Part shown: positions 1 to 8,432 of the stretch, piece by piece
Numbering within the stretch: the first letter of the stretch is position 1
Layout of the letters: the number at the start of each line of letters is the position of its first letter
NCBI GenBank assembly: GCA_018269055.1
Contig: JAFDVI010000007.1
Span: forward strand, 186,001 to 250,000
Length of the DNA: 64,000 nucleotides
Origin: Acidobacteriota bacterium
GTDB lineage: Bacteria; Acidobacteriota; Blastocatellia; RBC074
Direction of reading: 5' to 3'
Notes under the pieces: model-generated
Seen by the model: the letters and a program-made list of their open reading frames with translations, nothing else
The model's database searches: none
Told to the model about the DNA's origin: nothing
Translations under genes and position numbers: made by a program

Positions 1-306
1 TTCGTTTTCGATCAGCCTGAAACTCAATTCAGGCCCGTTGTTGCCAAACCGGATGACGTCACCATCGGCCAGAACCTGTTCCGCAATGCGCGCGTTGTTG
101 ACGAACGTGCCGTTGGTTGACCCCAGATCGCGCAGCAAAAAATCGCCGCCCAGACGAATGATTTCAGCCTGCGAACGCGAAACGACCGAAACCGGCAAAC
201 AAAGCGAATTTTCCGGCCCGCGTCCAATGGTAAACCGTTGATCGTCCAGTTTTACGTTGCGAGCTTCGCCATTTAACGTCAGAGAAATCTCTCCACGTAT
301 GCTCAT
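1..306 (-). CDS. FHA domain protein (C-terminus beyond window)
   Basis: This is a forkhead-associated domain protein, a phosphothreonine-peptide reader. The visible 102 residues run from an ATG at 306 to the window edge with no stop. They carry the FHA signature: a GRG-like loop (FTIGRGPENS) near residue 30, a degenerate SRSQAEI where SxxH is usual, and DLGSTNGTFVN near residue 70. No signal peptide is visible. It diverges from the ATP-grasp operon across about 215 bases that contain a good promoter facing the other way. A second FHA domain is found in the fusion protein at 8433-11564, so phosphopeptide recognition appears at both ends of this locus. The remainder of the protein and its partner are unknown. 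Confidence 0.85.
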   Translation of the reverse strand, partial: MSIRGEISLTLNGEARNVKLDDQRFTIGRGPENSLCLPVSVVSRSQAEIIRLGGDFLLRDLGSTNGTFVNNARIAEQVLADGDVIRFGNNGPELSFRLIENE

Positions 307-374
307 CCTGTGTCTCCTTCCGCTGAGAACGGCCCGAAGTATACACATCCTCGGCACTTAAGCCGACATTTTTC

Positions 375-402
375 TTGACCGGCTTCTGCCCGCGGTTATA
401 AT
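375..402 (+). promoter_or_regulatory. Sigma-70-type promoter for the ATP-grasp operon
   Basis: TTGACC (375-380) and a perfect TATAAT (397-402) are separated by 16 bases. They point to the ATP-grasp gene at 522 and would leave a leader of roughly 110 nt. Confidence 0.6.
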
Positions 403-521
403 CGCCGTGCTGTACCGGTCCACATGACGGCCCCTACTGAAAAATTCAACTCGTTGTTTTACCGACTGTTTGACCGCTGCCGATTCGCCTGCCGCAGCTT
501 TATTTTGAGGAAATCCTGCAA

Positions 522-1343
522 ATGCCATCGCCGCTCAAAATTGGAGTTCTTGCCGAAGCTCGTTACCTGGCGCAAAGCCAGCCAACCGGCATGAGCAATG
601 AACTGAAAACACAAGGCCACGACGTCACAATCATTGACCCGCAAAAGGCATTTTATCTGATGGGCGATAATGGCTGGTTTGCCGGGTTGGATGTCATTGT
701 CGGGCGCGGACGCAGTTGGGGCTTGCTCGGTTTGCTCAATTGGGCGGAACGCGGCGGGTGTTTGACGATCAACCGCCAAGCTGCCATTTCCGCCGTCCAC
801 AACAAAGCGCAAATGTCCATCGCACTGGCTTCCAGCGGATTGCCCATTCCCGAAACGTACTTCGCGACGATTGAACAATTGGCCAAAGAAATTCCAGCCG
901 AAAACTACCCGATCATTTTGAAACCGATTTTTGGCGACAACTCGCGCGGACTGTTGGTGGTGAATTCGCCTGCGGAATTGGCTGCGACCGATTGGTTGGA
1001 ACCGGTCGCGCTGGCGCAACGCTATTTCAAAACCGACGGCTATGATTTGAAGCTGTACGGCATCGGCGATCAAATTTGGGCTGTGCGCAAAGTTTCTCCG
1101 TTCAACGCCACTACCGATATGGACAAAGCCAAAGAAGGGTTGGCCGAAATCACGCCCGAATTGACCGAACTGGGTCGCCGTTGCGGAGCGTTGTTCGGAC
1201 TGGATTTGTTCGGCGTGGATTGCATCGAAACCGAAGCCGGCGTGCTGATCATCGAAATCAACGATTATCCAAATTACACCAACGTTCCAACGGCCAATGA
1301 ACGGCTGGCAGAATTCGTCACCAGGAAGGTGGAAAGGAAATAG
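522..1343 (+). CDS. ATP-grasp ligase paralog 1 (RimK-like)
   Basis: A 273-residue ATP-grasp enzyme. The fold's N-terminal domain is followed by a nucleotide-binding Lys in IILKPIFGDNSRG (K134), a QRYFK/DLKLYG adenine-side region (166-180) and the metal-binding GVD...EIN motif (D233, E245, N247). Enzymes of this fold join a carboxylate to an amine or thiol through an acyl-phosphate; the substrate here cannot be read from sequence. It is the most divergent of four paralogs: the others share an FPG(Y/F)KGVP motif after the metal site, while this one has YPNYTNVP. The ATG has GAGGAAA upstream at good spacing. It opens an operon with two more ATP-grasp genes and an MFS carrier. RimK or LysX-type amino acid ligation is a reasonable analogy but is not shown. 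Confidence 0.8.
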   Translation: MPSPLKIGVLAEARYLAQSQPTGMSNELKTQGHDVTIIDPQKAFYLMGDNGWFAGLDVIVGRGRSWGLLGLLNWAERGGCLTINRQAAISAVHNKAQMSIALASSGLPIPETYFATIEQLAKEIPAENYPIILKPIFGDNSRGLLVVNSPAELAATDWLEPVALAQRYFKTDGYDLKLYGIGDQIWAVRKVSPFNATTDMDKAKEGLAEITPELTELGRRCGALFGLDLFGVDCIETEAGVLIIEINDYPNYTNVPTANERLAEFVTRKVERK

Positions 1344-1416
1344 ACAGGATTCTCAGGATTTTTCAGGATTGGAAAAAAGCCAGTTGTTCATCCTGTTGAA
1401 TCCTGTAAATCCTGTC
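1343..1416. repeat. Palindromic 'caggatt' element, copy 1
   Basis: The left arm repeats the word caggatt in three spaced copies. The right arm carries the reverse complement (aatcctg) three times, ending in cctgtc, so the whole element can fold. It fills the gap between ATP-grasp genes 1 and 2. Confidence 0.85.
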
Positions 1417-1427
1417 GAAAAGCTTGA

Positions 1428-2225
1428 ATGAAAATTGGCGTCATCACGAAACGCGAAAAAGCCACCAAAACCGGTTCGGTCATGCAGGAAACCATCGGAC
1501 TGTTGACTGCGCGCGGCATCATCGTTGAACAGATCTATCCCGACGACGAAGCGATTAACGTCGCCGAAGTCAAAGCCGATTGCGACTTGTACTTGCTGAA
1601 ATCCGGCACGGAACCCGCGCTGAGCTTGGCCGGAGTGCTCCATGCCGCCGGAGCCAAAATCCTGAATCCGTACCCGACCGTTGTCGCCATGCGCGACAAA
1701 ATCATTTCGACCAAATTATTGCTCGACGCCGGAGTTCCACTGCCGGAAACCTTTTTCGCCGCACATTCCGGCTTTCTGGTGGACGCATTGAAAGATGGCC
1801 CGCTGGTCGTCAAACCCTTCTGGGCCGCTTCGCAAGGTCGCGGCGTGCAAATCATCCATTCGGACGATGAACTGGAAGGCCTGACAACCGATGAAGGGTT
1901 GTTCTTTGCCCAACGATATAACAAACCTGACGGGCGCGATTACAAGCTTTACGTCATTGGCGATCAGGTGTTCGGCGTCCGCCGGGTCTGGCCGCCCAAA
2001 ACGCTGGAAGACAAACTCGGCGAACCGTTCGAGGTCAGCGGCGAAATGAGGGAGATCGCGATGCGATGCGGGCAAGCGTTTGGCGTCGGGCTGTATGGCG
2101 TGGACGTGATTACCAGCAACGGCAAGCTCTTCGTCGTGGACATCAACACGTTTCCGGGATTTAAGGGCGTGCCGATGGCCGCCGAAATGTTATCTGAATT
2201 CATTTTGAAAGAGGCAACCGAATGA
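1428..2225 (+). CDS. ATP-grasp ligase paralog 2
   Basis: A 265-residue ATP-grasp protein and close relative of the genes at 2222 and 4407. Visible are [18 protein letters not shown] (54-71, a family block shared with paralog 3), the nucleotide Lys in [14 protein letters not shown] (K129), the lid/adenine block [20 protein letters not shown]226 and DIN (238-240) for metal binding, then FPGFKGVP (242-249). The start lies 12 bases after a palindromic repeat and has only a weak ribosome site. Its end overlaps the next gene by four bases (ATGA), which implies translational coupling. The peptide or amino-acid substrate is unknown. Confidence 0.8.
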   Translation: MKIGVITKREKATKTGSVMQETIGLLTARGIIVEQIYPDDEAINVAEVKADCDLYLLKSGTEPALSLAGVLHAAGAKILNPYPTVVAMRDKIISTKLLLDAGVPLPETFFAAHSGFLVDALKDGPLVVKPFWAASQGRGVQIIHSDDELEGLTTDEGLFFAQRYNKPDGRDYKLYVIGDQVFGVRRVWPPKTLEDKLGEPFEVSGEMREIAMRCGQAFGVGLYGVDVITSNGKLFVVDINTFPGFKGVPMAAEMLSEFILKEATE

Positions 2226-3037
2226 AACTGCACTTTATGATTGTTCGCCGAGTCCCGCCGGTTTCCAGCCCTGTACTGGTGGAATGTTACGACATTCTGC
2301 GCGGGCGCGGGTACACCGTCACCGAAGACATTGCGGAAGAAATCCTGCAGCGACCCGACACAATGAAAGTCGAAGCCGATTTGTACCTGTTGAAATCACA
2401 CACGGAATTATCGCTGGCCTTGGCCGGAGTGCTGTTTACGCAGGGCGCGAACATGCTCAATCCCTATCAATCGTGTTCGCTGATTCAGAGCAAGATCATC
2501 ACGTCCAAGCTGCTCAGGCAAGCCGGAATCCCCGCGCCGGATTCGTGGGTGACAAACGATTTGAGTTTGGCCAAACAGTTGCTGGAAAAACATCCGCTGA
2601 TCATCAAACCGCACATGGGGCATCGCGGAGCGGGCGTTCATCTATGCCGCACGCCGGAAGACATTGATAAGATTCCGGAGCCCGTAACGCCGATGATTAT
2701 CCAGGAAGCGATTCCCGGCCCCGGCGAAGATCTGAAAATTTATTGCGTCGGCGATCAGGTGCAAGGCGTTCGCAAAGCGTTTTCCGAATCCAGTTTTTCT
2801 GTCGCCGGTCGCCACGGAGAAATCACAGACGAAGTCCGCCGCATTTCCCAACGCGTCGGCGAAGTTTGCGGTTTGGGCTTATACGGATTGGACATCATCG
2901 AAAGCGACCGTGGCCCGTATGTGGTGGATGTGAACTACTTCCCTGGTTACAAAGGCGTGCCGAACGCCGCCGGGATGATCGCGGATTATATTGACGATTA
3001 CGCGCGCGGGCGTGTCTCGCTGAAAACACCAGTCTGA
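2222..3037 (+). CDS. ATP-grasp ligase paralog 3
   Basis: A 271-residue ATP-grasp protein whose start overlaps the stop of paralog 2 (ATGA). It keeps the family blocks [33 protein letters not shown] (nucleotide Lys K129 and the glycine-rich loop typical of RimK-like enzymes), [14 protein letters not shown] and FPGYKGVP. The catalytic and metal positions are intact, so it should be active. Three coupled paralogs in one operon suggest either sequential ligations on one product or a multi-subunit ligase. The following MFS gene starts 34 bases downstream. Confidence 0.8.
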   Translation: MKLHFMIVRRVPPVSSPVLVECYDILRGRGYTVTEDIAEEILQRPDTMKVEADLYLLKSHTELSLALAGVLFTQGANMLNPYQSCSLIQSKIITSKLLRQAGIPAPDSWVTNDLSLAKQLLEKHPLIIKPHMGHRGAGVHLCRTPEDIDKIPEPVTPMIIQEAIPGPGEDLKIYCVGDQVQGVRKAFSESSFSVAGRHGEITDEVRRISQRVGEVCGLGLYGLDIIESDRGPYVVDVNYFPGYKGVPNAAGMIADYIDDYARGRVSLKTPV

Positions 3038-3039
3038 GA

Positions 3040-3155
3040 GCGTAGGAAGAGAGAATGAGGGATAGAAGGAATGAGTGAAGCAGTCGAAGCGAAAGAAGCG
3101 CCGTCAGGCAAGCCCTCTGTCCCTCCTTCTCGCCGTCCCTCAATCTCTCCATCTC
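3040..3155. repeat. Palindromic purine/pyrimidine element spanning the MFS start
   Basis: The left arm is a run of gagg/agag words (3040-3070). The right arm is a run of complementary ccct/ctcc words (about 3112-3155). The right arm lies inside the MFS reading frame and encodes its Pro/Ser-rich N-terminus. A related element lies at 30593-30735. Confidence 0.65.
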
Positions 3156-4318
3156 TGATCGCGCTTCTGGCTGAAGGATTTTCGACGCGGTTAAGTTCTG
3201 GGGTTATTGGATTTGCGCTGCCGCTCTTCGCATACAGAAAACTGGGAATGTCGTTGACGGAAACCGGCGTGTTGTTGGCGATGAATCAGGCTGCCGAGCA
3301 AATGTTCAAACCCTTGATGGGTTGGGCGGCGGATCGGATGGGGTTAAAGCGATCTTTCACGATCGCAATTATCGTCCGAAGCCTGGCGGCATTGTGTTAT
3401 TCGTTGGCAGGTTCTCCCTGGCAGGTGTATTCGGTGCGGTTTTTGCACGGCGTTTCGGAATCCTTGCGCGAACCTTCGGTCAACGCGTTGATCGCAGAAA
3501 ACGCCGACAAACGTGCCATCGCTTCATCGTTCGCCTGGTACAACACTGCCAAACAAACGGCGAGTTCAATTGGCAAATCGTCGGGCGGGTTTCTGCTGGC
3601 GTTGATGCTGGACAATTACACGGCGGTATTTCTGATCGCATTCGCCTTGTCCTGCTTGCCGGTGTTTGTGGTTGTGCGATATGTGCGCGAACCCCGAATC
3701 CACCATACAGAGCACAAGGAAACATCAGACGCTGAGGTGAAAACTGCCGAACCGGCTTCAAAAGGGATTTCGATTTTTTCGTATGCCTTGCTTGGTTTTT
3801 TGATTTCCTGCACCGCCCAGATGATTGCGAATCTGTTTCCGGTGTTGGCGACGGAATACGGTCATCTGACCGAAGCGCAGACCGGATTGATTTATGTCAT
3901 CACGATTGTGGTTGTGGTCGTTGCCGGGCCTGCCTTTGGTTGGTTTGCTGACAATGTCAGCCGCAAACTGGCGCTGGCAGTTCGCGGCTTGGCCAATACG
4001 CTTTCATCGGCGCTGTTCTTTTTCTTTCCGACATTTCCCGGTTTGGCTGCGGGCAGTGTCGTGGATGCGGCGGGCAAAGCAGCATTCCGCCCTGCGTGGG
4101 GATCATTGATGGCGCGCGTTTCGGGAGTTGACCGAAAGCGTCGCGCGCAGATCATCGGGCATTTGAGCTTGGGCGAAGGGTTGGGCGAAATGCTGGGGCC
4201 AATGCTGGGCGGTTTTCTTTGGAACACCTGGGGGTTGGGCGTCATGCTGGGAACCAGGGTTGTGCTGGCTGCGATTGGCGAAATTTACGCCATAACGATC
4301 GCTCGCAAAGAGAAATAA
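3071..4318 (+). CDS. MFS transporter of the ATP-grasp locus
   Basis: A 415-residue major facilitator with about 12 hydrophobic segments. The loop 2-3 signature is [11 protein letters not shown] and a second-half equivalent is [11 protein letters not shown]. The first ~28 residues are soluble and rich in Pro/Ser/Arg. They are encoded by a repeat arm, so the ancestral start may lie just downstream, but AGAAGGA sits correctly before this ATG. Blocks such as [19 protein letters not shown] and [12 protein letters not shown] recur almost unchanged in the MFS half of the fusion at 8433-11564. Genomic position suggests it exports or imports the product of the ATP-grasp enzymes; direction and substrate are unknown. 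Confidence 0.85.
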   Translation: MSEAVEAKEAPSGKPSVPPSRRPSISPSLIALLAEGFSTRLSSGVIGFALPLFAYRKLGMSLTETGVLLAMNQAAEQMFKPLMGWAADRMGLKRSFTIAIIVRSLAALCYSLAGSPWQVYSVRFLHGVSESLREPSVNALIAENADKRAIASSFAWYNTAKQTASSIGKSSGGFLLALMLDNYTAVFLIAFALSCLPVFVVVRYVREPRIHHTEHKETSDAEVKTAEPASKGISIFSYALLGFLISCTAQMIANLFPVLATEYGHLTEAQTGLIYVITIVVVVVAGPAFGWFADNVSRKLALAVRGLANTLSSALFFFFPTFPGLAAGSVVDAAGKAAFRPAWGSLMARVSGVDRKRRAQIIGHLSLGEGLGEMLGPMLGGFLWNTWGLGVMLGTRVVLAAIGEIYAITIARKEK

Positions 4319-4323
4319 TTTTC

Positions 4324-4385
4324 GACAGGATGTTCAGGATTTTTCAGGATTGACGACCATCCTGTTGAATCTTGTAAATCCTGTC
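4324..4385. repeat. Palindromic 'caggatt' element, copy 2
   Basis: Same architecture as the element at 1343: three gacaggat/caggatt words, a short spacer, then three inverted aatcctg/aatcttg words ending in cctgtc. It occupies the gap between the MFS gene and ATP-grasp paralog 4. Confidence 0.85.
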
Positions 4386-4406
4386 TACTTTCAGTTGGAG
4401 ACAAAC

Positions 4407-5252
4407 ATGCGAATCTGTTTTTTGATGGAACCGCCGCGAAGTTCGACTTCGGTCACATACGAAGTTCTGAATGGATTGAAAGCGCGCGGCGCGGATGTGG
4501 AAGTCGTCACCGAACGCAGCGGGTTGATTGACCTGGAAAATTTCAAGTTCGATTACGACATATACCTGTTCAAATCGCATTCGCCGTTGGCGGAAAGCCT
4601 GGCGGCGGCGGCGCATTATCGCGGAGCCAAATTATTGAACGAATACCCAGCGACGATGAAAGTCCGCGACAAGGTGTTGACCTGCACCTTGCTGCTGCAA
4701 GGCGGCATTCCCACGCCGCGCACGTTTGTCACCGATTCGATTGAAACGCTGCGCCCGGTGGTTCAGAAAATGCCGATTGTCGTCAAACCCTATCGAGGTC
4801 GTCGCGGAATGGGCATCGAAGTTTGTATGCACGAAGCCGAATTTGACGCCTTGGTCGCTCGCCGGGCAAATGATGTTTCCGGCGATGATGACGATGGCGG
4901 CGAAGACGGCACAGCGCTGGGTGAGCGGCTGATCTTTGCGCAGGAATACGAAGAGCACGAGCCATACGATTACAAAGCCTATGCCATTGGCAATTACGTC
5001 CACGCTATCAAACGCATCTTCCCGGCTAAGACCAAGGAAGAAAAGCTGGGTACGCCCGTCGGTGACGATCCGGAACTGGTGGATTTGGTGCGACGCTGCG
5101 GAAAATTGTTCGGCTTGCAACTTTACGGCGTGGATCTGGTCAAAACGCCGAAAGGCTATTCGGTGATCGAAGTGAACTGTTTTCCTGGTTATAAAGGCGT
5201 GCCCGAAGGCGGCGAGCGCATCGCCAACTTCATTCTGGAAAATTCCAGATGA
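4407..5252 (+). CDS. ATP-grasp ligase paralog 4
   Basis: A 281-residue ATP-grasp enzyme. The ATG at 4407 is chosen because GGAG precedes it and the longer open frame upstream only translates a repeat. The nucleotide Lys lies in [13 protein letters not shown] (K127). The end carries LYGVDLV, VIEVN and FPGYKGVP, shared with paralogs 2 and 3. Residues about 156-168 form an acidic insertion (a run of Asp, Gly and Glu) absent from the other three, in a loop between the nucleotide Lys and the adenine block. It sits after the MFS gene and before an exported phytase. Substrate unknown; the acidic loop could contact a basic partner. Confidence 0.8.
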   Translation: MRICFLMEPPRSSTSVTYEVLNGLKARGADVEVVTERSGLIDLENFKFDYDIYLFKSHSPLAESLAAAAHYRGAKLLNEYPATMKVRDKVLTCTLLLQGGIPTPRTFVTDSIETLRPVVQKMPIVVKPYRGRRGMGIEVCMHEAEFDALVARRANDVSGDDDDGGEDGTALGERLIFAQEYEEHEPYDYKAYAIGNYVHAIKRIFPAKTKEEKLGTPVGDDPELVDLVRRCGKLFGLQLYGVDLVKTPKGYSVIEVNCFPGYKGVPEGGERIANFILENSR

Positions 5253-5386
5253 ATGGCTTACAAAACTTTGGCAACATCTGGTGATCATGGCTTCATCAGA
5301 GAAGCCGTTTTGCTCCCCCCAAAACAATACCAACAATGGGGTCTGATGCTTCAGGCTGGAGAAAATTTGAGGAGAAAAAATTACCT

Positions 5387-6649
5387 ATGAATGAAAATTC
5401 GAATAATAAATTGAACAGCAAACGATTATTGCTGATGCTCTTGGCGCTGGTTTTGTCTGCGGCAGTAATTTCGGAAACGGCTTCAGCAAAATTTGCAGGT
5501 TCGGATGGTTCGGATAGAACGTCCGAAAAGAAAAAGGACAAGGATAAGAAAAAGTCGAAATCCGACGACGATGGCGACGAACAGAAAGCAAATGACAAAG
5601 AGGCCAAGAAGGCGGAAAAACTGGCCAAGGAGTCTGAAAAATCGAAATCAAAATCTACGTCAAGGTCAATGGTCGCTCCTGCGGTTTCCAACGAAGCGCT
5701 GGAAGCCATTTACGCCACGATTGAAACCGATCCGGTTCCGAACGGCGGCGACGCAGCGGACGATCCGGCCATCTGGATCAATCCTGCTGATCCGACACAA
5801 AGCACCATCATTGGCACGGATAAACGCGGCGGATTGGCCGTGTACGATTTGAGCGGCAAACAGATTCAATACCTGCCCGATGGCCACATGGACAACGTGG
5901 ATTTGCGCGACGGGTTTTCACTGGGCGGACAGAAAGTTGCCATCGTCGCGGCCAGCAATCGCAAAGACAATTCCATCGCCTTGTACAAAGTGAATCCCAA
6001 CACGCGATTGTTGGAAAACGTCGCGGCGCGCTCAATCAAACATGACATTGCGGCTTATGGCATGTGCCTGTTCCACAGCGAAAAAACCGGTAAGATTTAT
6101 TACTTCGGAACCAGCAAATCCGGCGATGTCGAACAGTGGGAACTGGTGGATGCTGGCGGCAAAGTGGATGCAAAGAAAGTTCGCAATTTCAAAGTCGGTG
6201 GCGTCATCGAAGGTTGCGTGGCCGACGATCAGTTGGGACAGTTTTACGTCAGCGAAGAAGCCGTTGGCATTTGGAAATATGGCGCTGAGCCGGAAGCCGG
6301 CAGTCCGCGAACGCAAGTGGCCAAAGTCGGCGACGGCCACTTGTTTGCCGACGTTGAAGGATTGACAATTGCCTACGGCGCAAACGGAACGGGTTATTTG
6401 ATGGTTTCCAGCCAGGGCAATCATTCGTATGTGGTATATCGCCGCGAGGGAAACAATGAGTTCGTCAAAAAATTCCGCATTGCCAATGGCGAAAAAGTGG
6501 ATGGCGCGGAAGAAACCGACGGCATAGATGTAACGACGGCGAATCTTGGCCCGGCATTTCCAAACGGAGTCTTTGTCGCTCAGGACGGGTATAACGACAG
6601 AGGCAATCAGAATTTCAAACTGGTTCCGTTGCAATTAATTTTCAAGTAA
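5387..6649 (+). CDS. Exported beta-propeller phytase-like protein
   Basis: A 420-residue protein of the 3-phytase (PF02333) beta-propeller family, which hydrolyses inositol phosphates with calcium. The ATG at 5387 has GGAG upstream and is followed by a signal peptide (hydrophobic core about residues 15-30, cut near ASA). A Lys/Asp/Glu-rich linker follows to about residue 95. The propeller begins with [16 protein letters not shown], ligates [12 protein letters not shown], and continues with [29 protein letters not shown] and EETDGIDV, all typical phytase blocks. An in-frame ATG 51 bases upstream exists but gives a poor signal peptide. Phosphate scavenging is the usual role; any link to the ATP-grasp genes is positional only. 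Confidence 0.85.
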   Translation: MNENSNNKLNSKRLLLMLLALVLSAAVISETASAKFAGSDGSDRTSEKKKDKDKKKSKSDDDGDEQKANDKEAKKAEKLAKESEKSKSKSTSRSMVAPAVSNEALEAIYATIETDPVPNGGDAADDPAIWINPADPTQSTIIGTDKRGGLAVYDLSGKQIQYLPDGHMDNVDLRDGFSLGGQKVAIVAASNRKDNSIALYKVNPNTRLLENVAARSIKHDIAAYGMCLFHSEKTGKIYYFGTSKSGDVEQWELVDAGGKVDAKKVRNFKVGGVIEGCVADDQLGQFYVSEEAVGIWKYGAEPEAGSPRTQVAKVGDGHLFADVEGLTIAYGANGTGYLMVSSQGNHSYVVYRREGNNEFVKKFRIANGEKVDGAEETDGIDVTTANLGPAFPNGVFVAQDGYNDRGNQNFKLVPLQLIFK

Positions 6650-6676
6650 GCACCTAAATCAGTACAAAAACTTTCA

Positions 6677-6781
6677 GACAGGATTAACAGGATCTTTCAG
6701 GATAAACGGAATTCCAAGTTGATTGGAGCCTTGTTGAAATTAGCATTTCTGAAAATCCTGCCCAATCTTGTAAATCCTGTC
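6677..6781. repeat. Palindromic 'caggatt' element, copy 3
   Basis: The left arm gacaggatt-aacaggat-ttcaggat and right arm aatcctg-aatcttg-aatcctgtc are separated by about 50 unrelated bases, a longer centre than in other copies. It lies in the 303-base gap between the phytase and NHL-protein genes. Confidence 0.85.
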
Positions 6782-6866
6782 GAAAAAAATGGTGTCTCAA
6801 TGTTGTTTGTTCTGATTTAGACTGGTTCGCAGAATTGAATGCCGGTCTGAATTCCAATCGCAGGAC

Positions 6867-6908
6867 GCGCGAAGAATCCCGAAAGATTCTTCGCGCAGTT
6901 CGTTTTTT
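6867..6908 (+). terminator. Hairpin followed by a T run, upstream of the NHL gene
   Basis: A perfect 12-bp stem (gcgcgaagaatc with its complement, 6867-6878 and 6885-6896) with a six-base loop is followed six bases later by six T residues. It could end phytase transcription. It lies only about 45 bases before the next start codon, so it could instead attenuate the NHL/fusion operon. The remaining gap DNA (6782-6866) shows nothing recognisable. Confidence 0.55.
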
Positions 6909-6952
6909 CAAGAACCCAAATCTTGTTGCTCTACCTCGCAAGGAGAACACCC

Positions 6953-8380
6953 ATGAAACTGAAATCCCCAACGCTTCTGGCCGTAGCCATCGCGCTTTGC
7001 TTGTCCGTCACTTCTCTTTCCGCTCACGCCTTTCCGCAGAAGAAAAAGAAAAAATCTGCGGCGGAAAATTCGCCGCCCACCGTCAAGCTGGAAACCAGCG
7101 CTCCGGCGCAAGCTCCTGCGCCGACGGAACAGGCGGCGTCACCCGCCGGAAATTCTGCGAGTGAAAAGGACCCGCAACGCGAAGCCTGGCGGATCAATGT
7201 CGAACCGTACGCCATTATCGGCAGTGGCAGGCCCGGCAAAGGCGCTGCCGATTTCGACAAACCCGATGGAGTCGCCTTTACGCCCAATGGTTGGTTGCTG
7301 GCAACGGACGCCAAAAATCATCGCATTCAGGTTTGGGACGTGAAAACGAAGGCTCGATTGGGAGAATTCGGCCACGGCATCGTTGGCGGCGAAGTCGTTG
7401 ATATCGCGGTTACGCCAAGTGGCATGGTTCTGGTGACGGATCAATTGCTCAATCTGGCGTATGCCTTTCGACCTCCCAAAGCCGGAGAAACCAATGAAAA
7501 AGGCAAGCCGTTGGCTCCGTATGAATACCAGTTTGCGGGCACGCGGTTTGGGGAACAGGGATTCGACAAACTCGGCGGCATTGCGGTGGATTCGCGCGGT
7601 CGCACTTATGCAGTGGATGCTCACCTCAACAACGTCTTTCGTTTTACGCCGGAGTTCAAACCGGACGCTGCCTGGCATTTTGAACGCAGCCGCGCCGACG
7701 GCAACACCTACCTGCACGGATGCGAAGGCATCGCCATTGATGAAGCGAATGGCCAGCTTTTTATTGCCAGCGAAAAAGATTCCATCATCCAGGTGTTTGA
7801 CTGGGAAACTGGCGCCTACAAAGGGAAGTTGATTGGCGCGAACAAAGCCGAAGCAGGAGCGCCGACGGGAAAATCGGTCTTTTCCGGTTCCGTTGAAGGA
7901 TTGGCATTGGCCAACGGCCATTTGCTGGCCGTTGACGAAAGCGTTGGGCACATTCAGGTTTTCGATATTGCCCAGCCCAGTGCTTTTAACATGGACCTGG
8001 AAGCCTACAGCGTCGCGGGGCACAAACCGAATTCGGGGTACAAAGGCTTCTTTGGCCATTCCCCGACAGTGGATTTTGAAGACAAGAACAACAAAGCATT
8101 GCAGCAACAGGTCAAAGACGGCTCCATCATTCCGGGACAGGCCAATCCGCCGGGATATTTTTGTTCGCCGGATTCCATCGCCAGCTTCACGGACAAAGCC
8201 AGCGGCGAGTCGTACATCGCCATCGCCGACCAATGCAATTTCCGTCTTGCCGTTTACAGATGGTCGGACATCAGCAAAGCGATTGCTCCCGTAACCGCCG
8301 TCAATCATAGCAAAAGCACTGAACAGCCTGACGCCGCAGCCGGGAAAACAACCAAGAAAAAAGGAAAAAAGAAACACTAA
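6953..8380 (+). CDS. Exported NHL-repeat (six-bladed propeller) protein
   Basis: A 475-residue secreted protein. AAGGAG precedes the ATG at 6953, and the first ~26 residues are a signal peptide ending at SAHA. A short lysine cluster and an Ala/Pro-rich linker follow. Then NHL/SMP-30-like blades appear: FDKPDGVAFTPNGWLLATDAKNHRIQVWD, FDKLGGIAVDSRGRTYAVDAHLNNVFRF and HGCEGIAIDEANGQLFIASEKDSIIQVFD are the clearest (quoted in part). The C-terminus is a lysine-rich tail. Such propellers bind ligands or act as lactonases; no catalytic set can be assigned. It lies 52 bases before the FHA/pseudokinase/MFS gene and is probably co-transcribed with it. Confidence 0.75.
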   Translation: MKLKSPTLLAVAIALCLSVTSLSAHAFPQKKKKKSAAENSPPTVKLETSAPAQAPAPTEQAASPAGNSASEKDPQREAWRINVEPYAIIGSGRPGKGAADFDKPDGVAFTPNGWLLATDAKNHRIQVWDVKTKARLGEFGHGIVGGEVVDIAVTPSGMVLVTDQLLNLAYAFRPPKAGETNEKGKPLAPYEYQFAGTRFGEQGFDKLGGIAVDSRGRTYAVDAHLNNVFRFTPEFKPDAAWHFERSRADGNTYLHGCEGIAIDEANGQLFIASEKDSIIQVFDWETGAYKGKLIGANKAEAGAPTGKSVFSGSVEGLALANGHLLAVDESVGHIQVFDIAQPSAFNMDLEAYSVAGHKPNSGYKGFFGHSPTVDFEDKNNKALQQQVKDGSIIPGQANPPGYFCSPDSIASFTDKASGESYIAIADQCNFRLAVYRWSDISKAIAPVTAVNHSKSTEQPDAAAGKTTKKKGKKKH

Positions 8381-8432
8381 GCAAGCGCGCGTTTTTCCGG
8401 TGACGATGAGATGATTGAATCAGGAGAGTAAA

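Noticed and set aside
4407-6649. Inositol-phosphate pathway (ATP-grasp as ITPK-like kinase next to phytase)
   Set aside because: The ATP-grasp sequences resemble RimK-like ligases more than inositol kinases, and no ITPK-specific motif is visible. Only the neighbourhood suggests it.
7139-8377. Long minus-strand open frame of about 410 codons opposite the NHL gene
   Set aside because: It is antisense to a well-supported gene with signal peptide and propeller motifs; long antisense frames arise from this codon bias. The same applies at 37567-38607 and 42324-43328.
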